Below are positions 9,681-17,528 of a stretch of 64,000 nt of DNA, in pieces. The stretch comes from G963675935 sp963675935. GTDB taxonomy: Bacteria > Planctomycetota > Planctomycetia > Pirellulales > Thermoguttaceae. The stretch is from assembly GCA_963675935.2 (NCBI GenBank), contig CAXXPV010000003.1:1550001-1614000 (forward strand). Reading direction: 5' to 3'. Position 1 is the stretch's first letter, and every line of letters starts with the position of its first letter. The notes under the pieces were generated by a model that saw nothing but the letters and a program-made list of their open reading frames with translations, was not told where the DNA came from and searched no databases. The translations under genes were made by a program, and so were the position numbers.

Positions 9681-10124
9681 ATGAACAAGAAGTATATTGT
9701 GCGGCTCACGGATGAGGAAAGGGCGATCTGCGAAGCAACCGTCAAGAACGAGAAAGGCAAGTCAGAGAAACTGCGGCGGGCGATGATCCTGCTGAAGGCG
9801 GACGCCGATGGTCCGGGGTGGAACGACGAGAAAATCAGCGAAGCCGTCGGCTGCCGGACGCGGACCGTGGAGAATGTGCGGCAAGAATTCGTCGTGGAAG
9901 GGTTCGAGGCGGCCCTGGTTCGCAAGAAGCGGGCAACGCCGCCCACGCCCAAGCTTTTGGATGGGGCAGGCGAGGCGAAGCTGATCGCGCTACGGTTGGG
10001 GAAGCCGCCTGCGGGGTACGGACATTGGACGCTGCGGCTGCTGGCCGATCAATTGGTCGAGTTGGAAGTCGTGGATTCCATCAGCCCTGAAACCGTCCGG
10101 CAGACGCTTAAAAAAACGGGATGA
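9681..10124 (+). CDS. IS630 transposase, first frame (helix-turn-helix part)
   Basis: 147 residues from the ATG at 9681, preceded by a strong Shine-Dalgarno sequence (AAGGAGGTTCCT at 9669-9680). The product is the N-terminal DNA-binding part of an IS630 transposase: MNKKYIVRLTDEERAI, then a winged-helix region with GCRTRTVENVRQEF. The frame ends in GGATGA at 10119-10124, where the stop overlaps the ATG of the next frame. A run of seven A residues at 10110-10116 just before the end could allow slippage into the -1 frame to make one fused transposase; translational coupling through ATGA is the alternative. Confidence 0.88.
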   Translation: MNKKYIVRLTDEERAICEATVKNEKGKSEKLRRAMILLKADADGPGWNDEKISEAVGCRTRTVENVRQEFVVEGFEAALVRKKRATPPTPKLLDGAGEAKLIALRLGKPPAGYGHWTLRLLADQLVELEVVDSISPETVRQTLKKTG

Positions 10125-10810
10125 CGAAGCGGAAGATCGAATACTGGGTGATCCCTCCCGACGCCGACGGTGAGTTCGTCGCTCACATGGAGGAGGTGCT
10201 GGAGACCTACGAAAAAGCCTACGATCCTGACTCTCCGGTCGTGTGCATGGACGAGCAACCGGTGCAACTCGTGGGTGAGACCCGCGTTGCGATTCCGGCG
10301 ACGAAGGAGCACCCCGAGCGCGTCGACTATGAATACGAACGCAAGGGGACAGCAAGCATCTTCATGTTCGCGGAACCGCTCTCCGGCTTCCGGCAAGCAA
10401 CGGCCCGGCCGCGCCGCACCAAGGTCGATTGGGCTTATGAAGTCGCCGACCTACTCGATAGCCGCTACGCGGACACGCCGCGGATCACGCTGGTCTGCGA
10501 CAACTTGAACACGCACACGAAGGGGGCGTTCTACGAAGCGTTCCCGCCCGACCAAGCCCGCGAGTATGTGCGACGGATCAACTTTGTGTACACCCCCAAG
10601 CACGGCAGTTGGCTGAACGTGGCGGAATGCGAACTGAGCTGCCTGACCAGCCAGTGCCTGTCCGACCGCAGGATCGGCGAGATTGCGATCCTCCAATCCG
10701 AAATTGCCGCCTGGGCGACCCGCACCAACGCCAAGCAACGTGCCGTCGACTGGCAATTCACCATTGAGAAAGCCCGCGTCAAATTGAAGCGGCTCTACCC
10801 GAAAACTTAG
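10121..10810 (+). CDS. IS630 transposase, second frame (DDE domain)
   Basis: 229 residues carrying the DDE superfamily endonuclease domain. The expected acidic residues are visible in order: the first Asp in VVCMDEQPVQL, the second in ITLVCDNLNTHT, and the Glu in the segment HGSWLNVAECELSCL. It catalyses strand cleavage and transfer of the element. The frame begins at an ATG overlapping the stop of the preceding frame (ATGA), and a seven-A run just upstream makes a -1 shift possible. The C-terminus finishes only 16 bases inside the right end of the element. It looks intact. Confidence 0.9.
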   Translation: MTKRKIEYWVIPPDADGEFVAHMEEVLETYEKAYDPDSPVVCMDEQPVQLVGETRVAIPATKEHPERVDYEYERKGTASIFMFAEPLSGFRQATARPRRTKVDWAYEVADLLDSRYADTPRITLVCDNLNTHTKGAFYEAFPPDQAREYVRRINFVYTPKHGSWLNVAECELSCLTSQCLSDRRIGEIAILQSEIAAWATRTNAKQRAVDWQFTIEKARVKLKRLYPKT

Positions 10811-10985
10811 TCTGGACGGAGCACTAGGGCCAACGAGATTCTTCGCTGCGCTCGGAATGACGGTTTTCTGGACTTTGCAGTTTCCCTACTCCCCCCTTTG
10901 CCATACTGTTGCAGAACGATTCTTCCGAATAGAATGGAGGAAATCCGCTCGAATTGCTGGAAATTCAACCCCTCAACTTACGCCC

Positions 10986-11786
10986 ATGAACGACACCCAA
11001 CAACAGATTACTGTTCCCGAGTTCGCCGCCATGAAAACGGCGGGCCGGAAAATCACGATGCTAACCGCTTACGACTATGCCCAAGCCAGTTTGGTCGATA
11101 GTGCCGGCATTGAGGGGATTCTGATCGGCGACACCCTTTCGATGGTCGTCCAGGGCCATGCCACAACGCTGCCGGTGACGCTCGATGAAATGATCTATCA
11201 CGCCGAAATGGTGGGCCGGGCGGTGCGACACGCCCTGGTGGTCGTCGACATGCCGTTTCTCAGCTTCCATCTCGGCCCGTACAAGGCCATCGAGAACGCC
11301 GGGCGAATCCTCAAGGAGACCCGTTGCCAGGCCGTGAAGGTCGAAGGCGGCGTCGAGCAGTCGGAGGTGATTTCGGCGATGGTTTCTGCAGGCATTCCGG
11401 TGATGGCCCATTGCGGATTGCGTCCGCAAAACGTCCGCCAACTCGGCGGCTATCGCGTACAGCGCGACGAGCGTCAACTGCTGGCCGACGCCCAAGCGGC
11501 CGAGATGTCCGGCGCGTTCGCCATCGTGTTGGAGTGCATTCCGGCGGCGACGGCCTCGCGCATCACCTCCACGTTGCGGATTCCCACGATCGGCATCGGC
11601 GCCGGCGCCGGCTGCGACGGCCAGATTCTCGTGTATCACGACATGCTGGGGCTGAGCGAGGGTCGGAAGCCTCGTCACGTGAAAATGTATGCCGATCTGA
11701 GAAAAACGATCTTCGAGGCGGTTGGCCGGTATCGCGATGAAGTTCGCAAAGGAAAGTTCCCCGGCGAGGAAAACGCGTTTTCGTGA
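10986..11786 (+). CDS. panB: 3-methyl-2-oxobutanoate hydroxymethyltransferase
   Basis: 266 residues, the usual length. PanB adds a hydroxymethyl group from 5,10-methylene-tetrahydrofolate to alpha-ketoisovalerate, the first step of pantothenate synthesis. The expected signature pieces are seen: metal-binding Asp in LIGDTLSMV (residue 49), Asp-88 in VVVDMPF, Lys-118 in CQAVKVEGG and catalytic Glu-183 in IVLECIPA, then IPTIGIGAGAGCDGQILV. The ATG at 10986 is chosen because the longer frame upstream codes no family sequence. The gene stands alone and converges on yraN; panC is not nearby. Confidence 0.95.
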   Translation: MNDTQQQITVPEFAAMKTAGRKITMLTAYDYAQASLVDSAGIEGILIGDTLSMVVQGHATTLPVTLDEMIYHAEMVGRAVRHALVVVDMPFLSFHLGPYKAIENAGRILKETRCQAVKVEGGVEQSEVISAMVSAGIPVMAHCGLRPQNVRQLGGYRVQRDERQLLADAQAAEMSGAFAIVLECIPAATASRITSTLRIPTIGIGAGAGCDGQILVYHDMLGLSEGRKPRHVKMYADLRKTIFEAVGRYRDEVRKGKFPGEENAFS

Positions 11787-11796
11787 TGTTTGGCGT

Positions 11797-12225
11797 TCAC
11801 GAAAAAAACTCTTGCTGCCCCACCGCGTCGAATGCGTTCTTAATGTGCTCGATCTTGGGGAACCACTTGCCCTCGGGCCACGTGATGGCGATGACATCGA
11901 ACCGAGCGGGCTGCTCCAACAATCCGTGACGCTTCAGAAACGTCACGGCCAACCGGGTAAGACGGCGCTGCTTGCCGTCGTCGACGGCCTCGGCCGGATG
12001 GCCCGCCGCGTGCGTTTGCCGCGTCTTGACCTCGATGAAAACGATCGTCCGGTGGTCGAGCGCCACGAGATCCAGTTCGCCAGGCCCGGATTGATCGCCG
12101 CGGGCGAGAATTTTATAGCCGCGCCGGCGCAAGTATCGCGCGGCGGCGTCCTCGCCGCGCCGGCCGAGAGTTTTTCTGGGGAAAAGACGCTCGCGCCATC
12201 GGGATAAGACCTGCCGAACGTTCAT
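11797..12225 (-). CDS. yraN: YraN/UPF0102 family nuclease-like protein
   Basis: 142 residues from the ATG at 12225. The UPF0102 fold is a small restriction-endonuclease-like domain, and the motif pieces are present: LGRRGEDAAARYLRRRGYKI, then GELDLVALDHRTIVFIEVKTR, which contains the D...E-x-K nuclease core. The true role of the family is not settled; a part in DNA uptake or repair is proposed. It is the last gene of the ffh-rpsP-trmD-rplS cluster, the usual place for yraN, although rnhB, often found between, is missing. A family B palindrome lies just upstream. Confidence 0.85.
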   Translation of the reverse strand: MNVRQVLSRWRERLFPRKTLGRRGEDAAARYLRRRGYKILARGDQSGPGELDLVALDHRTIVFIEVKTRQTHAAGHPAEAVDDGKQRRLTRLAVTFLKRHGLLEQPARFDVIAITWPEGKWFPKIEHIKNAFDAVGQQEFFS

Positions 12226-12259
12226 CCCAATTGCCCATCGAAAAAACAATACAATAGAA

Positions 12260-12331
12260 GTTTAGCCGGCGAGCTTGCTCGCCGTGTGTGGAATCGCACC
12301 AAAACACGGCGGGCAAGCTCGCCCGCTAAAC
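12260..12331. repeat. palindromic repeat, family B (GTTTAGCCGGCGAGCTTGCTCGCC arms)
   Basis: Inverted arms TTTAGCCGGCGAGCTTGCTC and GGGCAAGCTCGCCCGCTAAA surround a short loop, between rplS and yraN. Other copies: 30571-30648 (nearly perfect), 23471-23536, 15741-15787, and half copies at 16161-16191, 26331-26356 and about 495-525. Confidence 0.8.
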
Positions 12332-12368
12332 ATTCGCATGTTGCGATGTTGCTCTGGCGATCAAGCGG

Positions 12369-12731
12369 CTACTTCTCGACACTGACGCGCCGTTCCTTCA
12401 GCCGAACGGCCTTGCCGGAGCGCTCGCGGAGGTAGTAGAGCTTCGCCCGGTGAGTGACGCCCGACCGCTTCACCTCGACCTTGGCGATTCGCGGCGAGTG
12501 GATCGGGAACTTCCGCTCGACGCCCTCGCCCTGCACAATCCGTCGCACGGTGAATGTTTCACGCGAGCCGGAACCGGCCTTGGCAATGACCAAGCCGTTG
12601 AAAATCTGGACTCGCTCTTTCTCGCCTTCGAGAATCCGACAGTGGACGTCGACGGTGTCGCCCACATTGAACTGCGGAACTTCCGCCTTCAAGCTGGATT
12701 GCTCGACCAAGGCCATAACTTGTTCGCTCAT
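12369..12731 (-). CDS. rplS: 50S ribosomal protein L19
   Basis: 120 residues from the ATG at 12731, with L19 features throughout: VPQFNVGDTVDVHCRILEGE, the basic stretch FTVRRIVQGEGVERKFPIHS, and the end region KRSGVTHRAKLYYLRERSGK. L19 sits at the 30S-50S interface. It follows trmD in the conserved ribosomal and tRNA-modification cluster, 87 bases downstream. That spacer carries a palindrome (12763-12812) sharing the GGTCGCGGCTTTAC core seen again at 32019-32049. Confidence 0.97.
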   Translation of the reverse strand: MSEQVMALVEQSSLKAEVPQFNVGDTVDVHCRILEGEKERVQIFNGLVIAKAGSGSRETFTVRRIVQGEGVERKFPIHSPRIAKVEVKRSGVTHRAKLYYLRERSGKAVRLKERRVSVEK

Positions 12732-12762
12732 GGATATTTTCCCTTTCGTAATTCTGAGAACC

Positions 12763-12812
12763 ACGACCACTGGTCGCGGCTTTACACCGCGGTCACTGGT
12801 CCCGGCTTTACA
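12763..12812. repeat. palindromic repeat, GGTCGCGGCTTTAC family
   Basis: A pair of related arms, CTGGTCGCGGCTTTACACCG and CACTGGTCCCGGCTTTACAA, in the trmD-rplS spacer. A perfect inverted copy, GTAAAGCCGCGACCA and its complement, lies upstream of fliM at 32019-32049. Confidence 0.6.
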
Positions 12813-12818
12813 ATACAT

Positions 12819-13520
12819 TCATTCTTCTATGTTTTTTCCGTCGAGCAGGTCTTTCCGCCGCTCGATGGTCCGCTGCCGGCTGTTTTCCTCGCGCCAGCGG
12901 CGAATTTCCTCGTGATTGCCGCCGACCAGCACCGCCGGTGCCTCGTGGCCGCGATACTCTCGCGGCCGGGTGTACTGGGCGCCTTCGAGCCAACGCCGGC
13001 CGCTCGAAAACGAATCGTACACGCTGCTATCTTCGTCTCCCAAAACGCCCGGCACCAGCCGGATCGTCGCGTCGATGATTGTCATGGCGGCTACTTCGCC
13101 GCCGTTCAATATGTAGTCGCCAACCGAAATCTCGTCCGGATCGAGGATCAGCCGAATCCGTTCGTCAAAACCCTCATAACGCCCGCACAAGAGGATCAAC
13201 CGCTTGTGCCGGGCCAACTCTTCCACCGCCGGCTGATCGAGCCGGCGCCCTTGAGGCGTCAGCATGACCAAATGGCCGGGATCGGGGTCTTGGCCTCGCA
13301 CCGCCTCGACACACTCGACGACCGGCTCGACCTTCATGACCATGCCGGGCCCGCCCCCGAAAGGACGATCATCGACCGTGTTGTGTTTACTCTTCGACCA
13401 ATCGCGGATGTCGTGCAGATGCACGTCAACCAACGACGCCTGGATCGCCCGCTTCAACAAGCTTTGGCCCAGGTATCCCTGGAAAATATCGGGAAACAGG
13501 GTCAAAACGTCGAAACGCAT
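12819..13520 (-). CDS. trmD: tRNA (guanine-37-N1)-methyltransferase
   Basis: 233 residues. TrmD methylates G37 of tRNAs with S-adenosylmethionine, preventing +1 frameshifts. The family pieces are clear: MRFDVLTLFPDIFQGYLGQS at the N-terminus, DDRPFGGGPGMVMK, and the trefoil-knot cofactor loop LLCGRYEGFDERI with SVGDYILNGGE, plus the catalytic-region VPGVLGDEDSS. It starts 9 bases after rpsP ends. In most bacteria rimM lies between these two genes; here it is absent. Confidence 0.97.
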   Translation of the reverse strand: MRFDVLTLFPDIFQGYLGQSLLKRAIQASLVDVHLHDIRDWSKSKHNTVDDRPFGGGPGMVMKVEPVVECVEAVRGQDPDPGHLVMLTPQGRRLDQPAVEELARHKRLILLCGRYEGFDERIRLILDPDEISVGDYILNGGEVAAMTIIDATIRLVPGVLGDEDSSVYDSFSSGRRWLEGAQYTRPREYRGHEAPAVLVGGNHEEIRRWREENSRQRTIERRKDLLDGKNIEE

Positions 13521-13529
13521 GGGCGGCGA

Positions 13530-13994
13530 TCAGCTTTGGACTTCAGTGGCCGGCGCTTCCGCGACCGGAGCCGGCGCTTCCGCGGCGACGGCCGCCGCTT
13601 CAGGCTCGGCCTTCGCGGCCTTGGCCGGCGCTTCCTTCGGACGCTTCGACGGCTTCTGCGGACGCGGCAACGGCGCCATTGGCTCCGGCCGGCGACGGCT
13701 TACGGCCAAACGACCGAGCGCGGCCTTTTGAGCCTCGACGTGCGTTCCGTCGATGCCATACTTCTTAATCAACACCCGAACATTGTTCGACGGCTGCGCG
13801 CCGACGCTCAACCAGTAGTTGATACGCTCGCCGTCGATGACCGTGCGGGCGTCGGTTTCGGGAACCATCGGGTCGTAGGTGCCCAGCTCCTCCAGCACGC
13901 GGCCATCGCGAGGCTTGTGCTTATCCATGGCGCAAATCCGAAAGTACGGCCGGTGCTTTCGACCAAACTTCTTCATCCGAATACATACTGACAC
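13530..13994 (-). CDS. rpsP: 30S ribosomal protein S16, with long Ala/Pro tail
   Basis: 154 residues from a GTG at 13994 preceded by GAGGAG; the product begins MSVCIRMKKFGRKHRPYF, the normal S16 N-terminus. S16 is needed for 30S assembly. The conserved core ends around residue 85 (NVRVLIKKYGIDGTHVEAQK); beyond it is a low-complexity tail rich in Ala, Pro, Lys and Glu of about 55 residues, longer than in typical S16. A longer upstream frame exists but overlaps ffh and lacks S16 sequence, so the GTG start is preferred. Confidence 0.95.
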   Translation of the reverse strand: MSVCIRMKKFGRKHRPYFRICAMDKHKPRDGRVLEELGTYDPMVPETDARTVIDGERINYWLSVGAQPSNNVRVLIKKYGIDGTHVEAQKAALGRLAVSRRRPEPMAPLPRPQKPSKRPKEAPAKAAKAEPEAAAVAAEAPAPVAEAPATEVQS

Positions 13995-14043
13995 GCGTTT
14001 CTCCTCGTAAAGAACTTTATTAGTGGTTAATGGCTGATATTCA

Positions 14044-15525
14044 CTACTTTTTCTTTCTCTCGTCTCGTTTCTTTTTCCGCATCTCCCGCTCCTTTTCTTT
14101 TCGCAGCTTGGCCCGTTCTTGCGGCGTGAGCCGCTTGCCGGTGCTGCCCTTCTGCTTGGCGAGCTTTCCGCCGGGGTCAAGCATGCCGCCCTGGGTCATT
14201 TTCTGCATTTCGCGCATCCGGTCGCGCATGCCCATCGACGACATCTTCTTCATCACGTCGGCGATGCCGTCGAACTGCTTGACCAATTCGTTGACCTGAT
14301 GCGGCTCGACGCCCGCTCCCGCCGCAATGCGCCGACGCCGACTCTGGTCGATCACCTTCGAGGGATTCCGCCGCTCGTCGGGCGTCATCGAGTCGATGAT
14401 GCCGCATAGGCCGCGCATCTGATCTTCGGCATCGACGTCGCCGAGCATCTCGCTCATGCCGCTCATGCCGGGGATCATGCTCATGATCTTGTTGATCGGC
14501 CCGAGCTTTTTCGTTTGCCCGAGCATCTTCTTGAAATCGTCGAGCGTGAATTCGCCCTTGCGGAGCCGGGCCTCCTGGTTGGCCATCTCCTCCTGGTCGA
14601 ACTTCTGCTGCGCCTGCTCGACCAGCGAGAGGACGTCGCCCATGCCGAGGATTCGCCCGGCCATGCGGTCGGGATGAAACTCTTCGAGCGAATCGAGATG
14701 CTCGCCGGTGCCCATGAACTTGATGGGCACACCCGTCACCGCCTTGACCGACAGCGCGGCGCCGCCGCGGGCGTCGCCGTCGAGCTTCGTCATAATCACG
14801 CCGTCAAGCTCGAGCGCTTCGTTGAACGCCTTCGCGCTGTTGACGGCGTCTTGGCCCGTCATCGCATCGACCACCAGATATACCTGATCGGGCGATACGC
14901 GGCGGTCGATCATCGATAGCTGATTCATCAACTCGGCGTCGACGTGCAAGCGGCCGGCCGTGTCGAGCACCACCACATCGACGCCGGTAGCCTTCGCCTG
15001 CTTCACCGCGGCCAAGCATAACGCGACGGGGTCTTTGGCACTGAGATCGGCATGGACCGGGATGCCAAGCTGCTGGCCCAACACCTGCAACTGCTGGATG
15101 GCGGCGGGACGCTGCAAGTCGGCGGCCACGAGCATCGGCTTCCGGCCGCGCTGGACCAGCATTTTTCCGAGCTTGCCGCAGGTGGTTGTTTTGCCCGAGC
15201 CTTGAAGGCCGCAGAGCATCAAGATCGAAAGATCGCCGCGGAGATGTAGCGAGTTGTCGACCGGTCCCATCAGCCCGATCAACTCTTGATGGACGATGTA
15301 AACGAGTTGTTTGGTGGGGTCAAGCGACTTGAGAACGGTTTCGCCGACGGCCTGATCGCCCACCCGGACCATGAAATCCTTGACGACCGGCAAGCTAACG
15401 TCGGCTTCGAGCAAAGCTCGCTGGACCAACAGCAGGCCGTCGCGCATGTTCGACTCGGTGAGCCTTCCGCGACCGCGTAAGGCCCTTAGTGCCGAACTCA
15501 GGTTTTCTTGGAGCGACTCAAACAT
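14044..15525 (-). CDS. ffh: signal recognition particle protein Ffh
   Basis: 493 residues. Ffh binds SRP RNA and signal sequences and delivers ribosomes to the membrane receptor FtsY. The N domain comes first, then the GTPase with P-loop CGLQGSGKTTTCGKLG (about 105-120), DTAGRLHVD and TKLDGDARGG. The Met-rich M domain follows (IMSMIPGMSGMSEM and further), ending in a Lys/Arg tail. It heads the ffh-rpsP-trmD-rplS-yraN cluster. The first 40 bases around the start codon are tandemly duplicated upstream, which creates a short leader frame that overlaps the true ATG. Confidence 0.97.
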   Translation of the reverse strand: MFESLQENLSSALRALRGRGRLTESNMRDGLLLVQRALLEADVSLPVVKDFMVRVGDQAVGETVLKSLDPTKQLVYIVHQELIGLMGPVDNSLHLRGDLSILMLCGLQGSGKTTTCGKLGKMLVQRGRKPMLVAADLQRPAAIQQLQVLGQQLGIPVHADLSAKDPVALCLAAVKQAKATGVDVVVLDTAGRLHVDAELMNQLSMIDRRVSPDQVYLVVDAMTGQDAVNSAKAFNEALELDGVIMTKLDGDARGGAALSVKAVTGVPIKFMGTGEHLDSLEEFHPDRMAGRILGMGDVLSLVEQAQQKFDQEEMANQEARLRKGEFTLDDFKKMLGQTKKLGPINKIMSMIPGMSGMSEMLGDVDAEDQMRGLCGIIDSMTPDERRNPSKVIDQSRRRRIAAGAGVEPHQVNELVKQFDGIADVMKKMSSMGMRDRMREMQKMTQGGMLDPGGKLAKQKGSTGKRLTPQERAKLRKEKEREMRKKKRDERKKK

Positions 15526-15570
15526 AAAATGCCGAACTCAGATTTTCTTGGAGCGATTCAAACATAAAAT
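15486..15570 (-). repeat. 40-bp tandem duplication over the ffh start codon
   Basis: Two units of 40 bp, each containing ATGTTTGARTCGCTCCAAGA, lie head to tail and differ by two bases. The inner unit holds the real start at 15525. The outer ATG at 15565 opens a 15-codon frame that ends with TGA at 15520-15518, overlapping the real ATG in a different frame. Confidence 0.85.
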
Positions 15571-15910
15571 GGGATCATCATCGGTCAATCGCGGGAAACA
15601 ACTTCCCCCTAACCCCGCACCAGCCTCCCTCGGAAGGCCGCATGGGGGTAAACCCATATCTTAGCGAATCCCATGCCACTTTGGCAATGCGGCCTGAGCC
15701 GCTTTTCTCACCAATCGGGGAAAAATGATGACAGCCGCCCGTTTAGCCGGCGGCGTCTTCGCCCGGCCGGCGAACTTGCCCGCCGCGAAAGGGTGATGAA
15801 GAGATCGTCCGTCTTTCTCGCGTTGGCGCGTAAGGAGTTGCGGTGCGAAACAATAGCCCAAAGGAGTTGCGGTGCGAAACAATAGCCCGAAGGGCTTGTG
15901 ATAGGATAGC

Positions 15911-16081
15911 CCAGGGTTGCCGCTCCGAGCGGCTACCCTGGGTTCCACGTGAGAATACAAAACAAAACCCCAACGGGGTTTCGTAGCTGGTCGGCAATCC
16001 CGCCTACGTAACCCTTTCAGAGTTAAAGGGATAGGGTTTGGCCGTTTTCCCAGGGTAGCCGCTCGAAGCGGCAACCCTGGG
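15911..16081. repeat. pair of CCAGGGT-GCCGCT palindromes
   Basis: Each copy is itself an inverted repeat (CCAGGGTTGCCGCT with AGCGGCTACCCTGG), and the two copies are inverted relative to each other, about 110 bases apart. The sequence between them holds no gene. Confidence 0.7.
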
Positions 16082-16204
16082 CTATCCCACCAATCGCTTC
16101 GGGATAAAGACATAGCCCACGTTTCATGCGGAAAGGCGGACGATCTCTGAACCCCCTCGAAAAACACGGCGAGCAAGCCAGCTGGCTAAACGGGGGGGCT
16201 GCAT

Positions 16205-16235
16205 GTTGGGGTGGCAGTGCAACTGCCACCCCAAC
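16205..16235. repeat. palindromic repeat, family C (GTTGGGGTGGCAGT...)
   Basis: A near-perfect palindrome: GTTGGGGTGGCAGT, two or three bases, then the inverse. Other copies lie at 20994-21017 and 26283-26313. The three differ mainly at the centre. Confidence 0.85.
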
Positions 16236-16262
16236 TGGAGTATTTTGATGCGTCGCCGCTCG

Positions 16263-17357
16263 CTACCGGTTCTTCTCGCAGAACTCGAGCATGTAGTTGC
16301 GAAGAAGCTCCACCCCCTCGATTGGCATGGCGTTGTAAATCGACGCCCGGCAGCCGCCGACCGAACGGTGGCCTTTCAACTCGACCAGCCCACGCTCGGC
16401 GGCTTGCTTCAAAAACGGCTCGTCGTGAGCCGTGTTGGCCAGCCGGAACGGCACGTTCATCACCGACCGGCAGCCCGGCTCGGCGTGTCCGAGATAAAAA
16501 CCGTTCGAGCGGTCGATCACGTCATAAAGCATCGCGGCCTTGCGCTGATTGAGCGCAGCCATCTTCTCAAGGCCGCCGATCTCGTTCAATAGCCAGTCGG
16601 TCACGAGTTTCACCATGTAAATGGCGAACGTCGGCGGGGTGTTCAACAGCGACTTGCCCTCGGCCATCACCTTGTAGTTGACCAGCGAGGGCAGATCGGC
16701 GGGCGAACGCGCGACGAGATCGTCGCGGATAATGACGATGGTCACACCCGACGGCCCGGCGTTTTTCTGGGCGCAAGCGAATATAATGCCGTATTTTTCG
16801 ACCTGCACGGGGCGAGAGAGGATTTCCGACGAGGCGTCGCAGACCAGCGGCACGTCGCCCACCTCCGGCGGGTTCGGATACTGCACGCCCTGGATTGTCT
16901 CGTTCGCGCAGAAATAGGCGTAAGCGGCCTTGGGGTCGAGCGACAATTCATCCTGCCGGGGGACGCGGTTGAAATTCGTCGGTTTTCCATCCCAGGCGAC
17001 GTGAACGAAACCCTGGGTTTTGGCCTCGTCGTGGGCTTTTTTGCTCCAAGTGCCGTTGACGATGTAATCGGCCGACTTGCCCGTGCCGTGCAGCAGATTC
17101 ATGGCGACCATGCCGAACTGCAAGAGCGCGCCGCCTTGCAGGAACAGGACGCGGTAGTTGTCGGGAATTCCCAGCAACGTGCGCAAATTGGCCTCGGCCT
17201 GATTAATGATCTTGTCGAACGCCTTCGAGCGATGGCTGATTTCCAGGATCGAAATGCCCGTGCCCGGAAGGGCCAGCAGATCGCGTTGAGCCTCTTGAAG
17301 GCAAGGGAGAGGAAGAACCGCCGGTCCCGGCGCGAAGTTGTACACGCGCTTTTCCAT
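16263..17357 (-). CDS. serC: phosphoserine aminotransferase
   Basis: 364 residues from the ATG at 17357. SerC transaminates 3-phosphohydroxypyruvate with glutamate in serine synthesis and also acts in pyridoxal phosphate synthesis. The start MEKRVYNFAPGPAVLP is the classic SerC N-terminus. The PLP lysine is Lys-198 in ACAQKNAGPSGVT. The GHRSVGGCRASIYNAMP C-terminal signature is present. Upstream frame extension adds non-family sequence, so the ATG is preferred. The gene stands alone; serA and serB are not nearby. Confidence 0.96.
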   Translation of the reverse strand: MEKRVYNFAPGPAVLPLPCLQEAQRDLLALPGTGISILEISHRSKAFDKIINQAEANLRTLLGIPDNYRVLFLQGGALLQFGMVAMNLLHGTGKSADYIVNGTWSKKAHDEAKTQGFVHVAWDGKPTNFNRVPRQDELSLDPKAAYAYFCANETIQGVQYPNPPEVGDVPLVCDASSEILSRPVQVEKYGIIFACAQKNAGPSGVTIVIIRDDLVARSPADLPSLVNYKVMAEGKSLLNTPPTFAIYMVKLVTDWLLNEIGGLEKMAALNQRKAAMLYDVIDRSNGFYLGHAEPGCRSVMNVPFRLANTAHDEPFLKQAAERGLVELKGHRSVGGCRASIYNAMPIEGVELLRNYMLEFCEKNR

Positions 17358-17528
17358 GATCGCATCCTGTGATTCAACAAGGTAATGAGGGGGGGCATCG
17401 AACGGCCGGGGGCTGGGCGGCCCACGGACCATCGAGATCGAAAAATTCCAGTGTAGCGAAAGCGGCGTGGGTGTCCAGGCCCCGGACGAAGCGTGTGCGG
17501 CCATATTTTCTGGCAGATAGGCAACTCC

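Larger units (their letters stand above)
9601..10826 (+). mobile_element. IS630-family insertion sequence, complete
   Basis: Terminal inverted repeats are visible: TAGTGCTCCGTCCAAGCTAA at 9601-9620 and the inverse of TAGTGCTCCGTCCAGACTAA at 10807-10826, with 18 of 20 bases matching. Both ends carry TA, as expected for the TA target duplication of IS630 elements. The element is 1226 bp and carries two overlapping transposase frames in the -1 relationship. All parts appear intact. Confidence 0.9.
9552..10862. repeat. palindromic repeat, family A, split by IS630 insertion
   Basis: The left arm GTCATTCTGAGCGCGGCGAA lies at 9552-9579 and the inverted right arm ending CGCTCGGAATGAC at 10834-10862. 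The IS630 element at 9601-10826 sits between them, in what would be the loop of the palindrome. Confidence 0.8.
15526..16262. other. gene-free stretch packed with palindromic and tandem repeats
   Basis: Between ffh and serC no gene is convincing. The stretch holds a family B palindrome (15741-15787) and two tandem 29-bp units beginning AAGGAGTTGCGGTGCGAAAC (15832-15888). It also holds two mutually inverted copies of a palindrome with CCAGGGTTGCCGCTCCGAGC (15911-15942 and 16049-16081), a family B half copy (16161-16191) and a family C palindrome (16205-16235). Confidence 0.75.
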
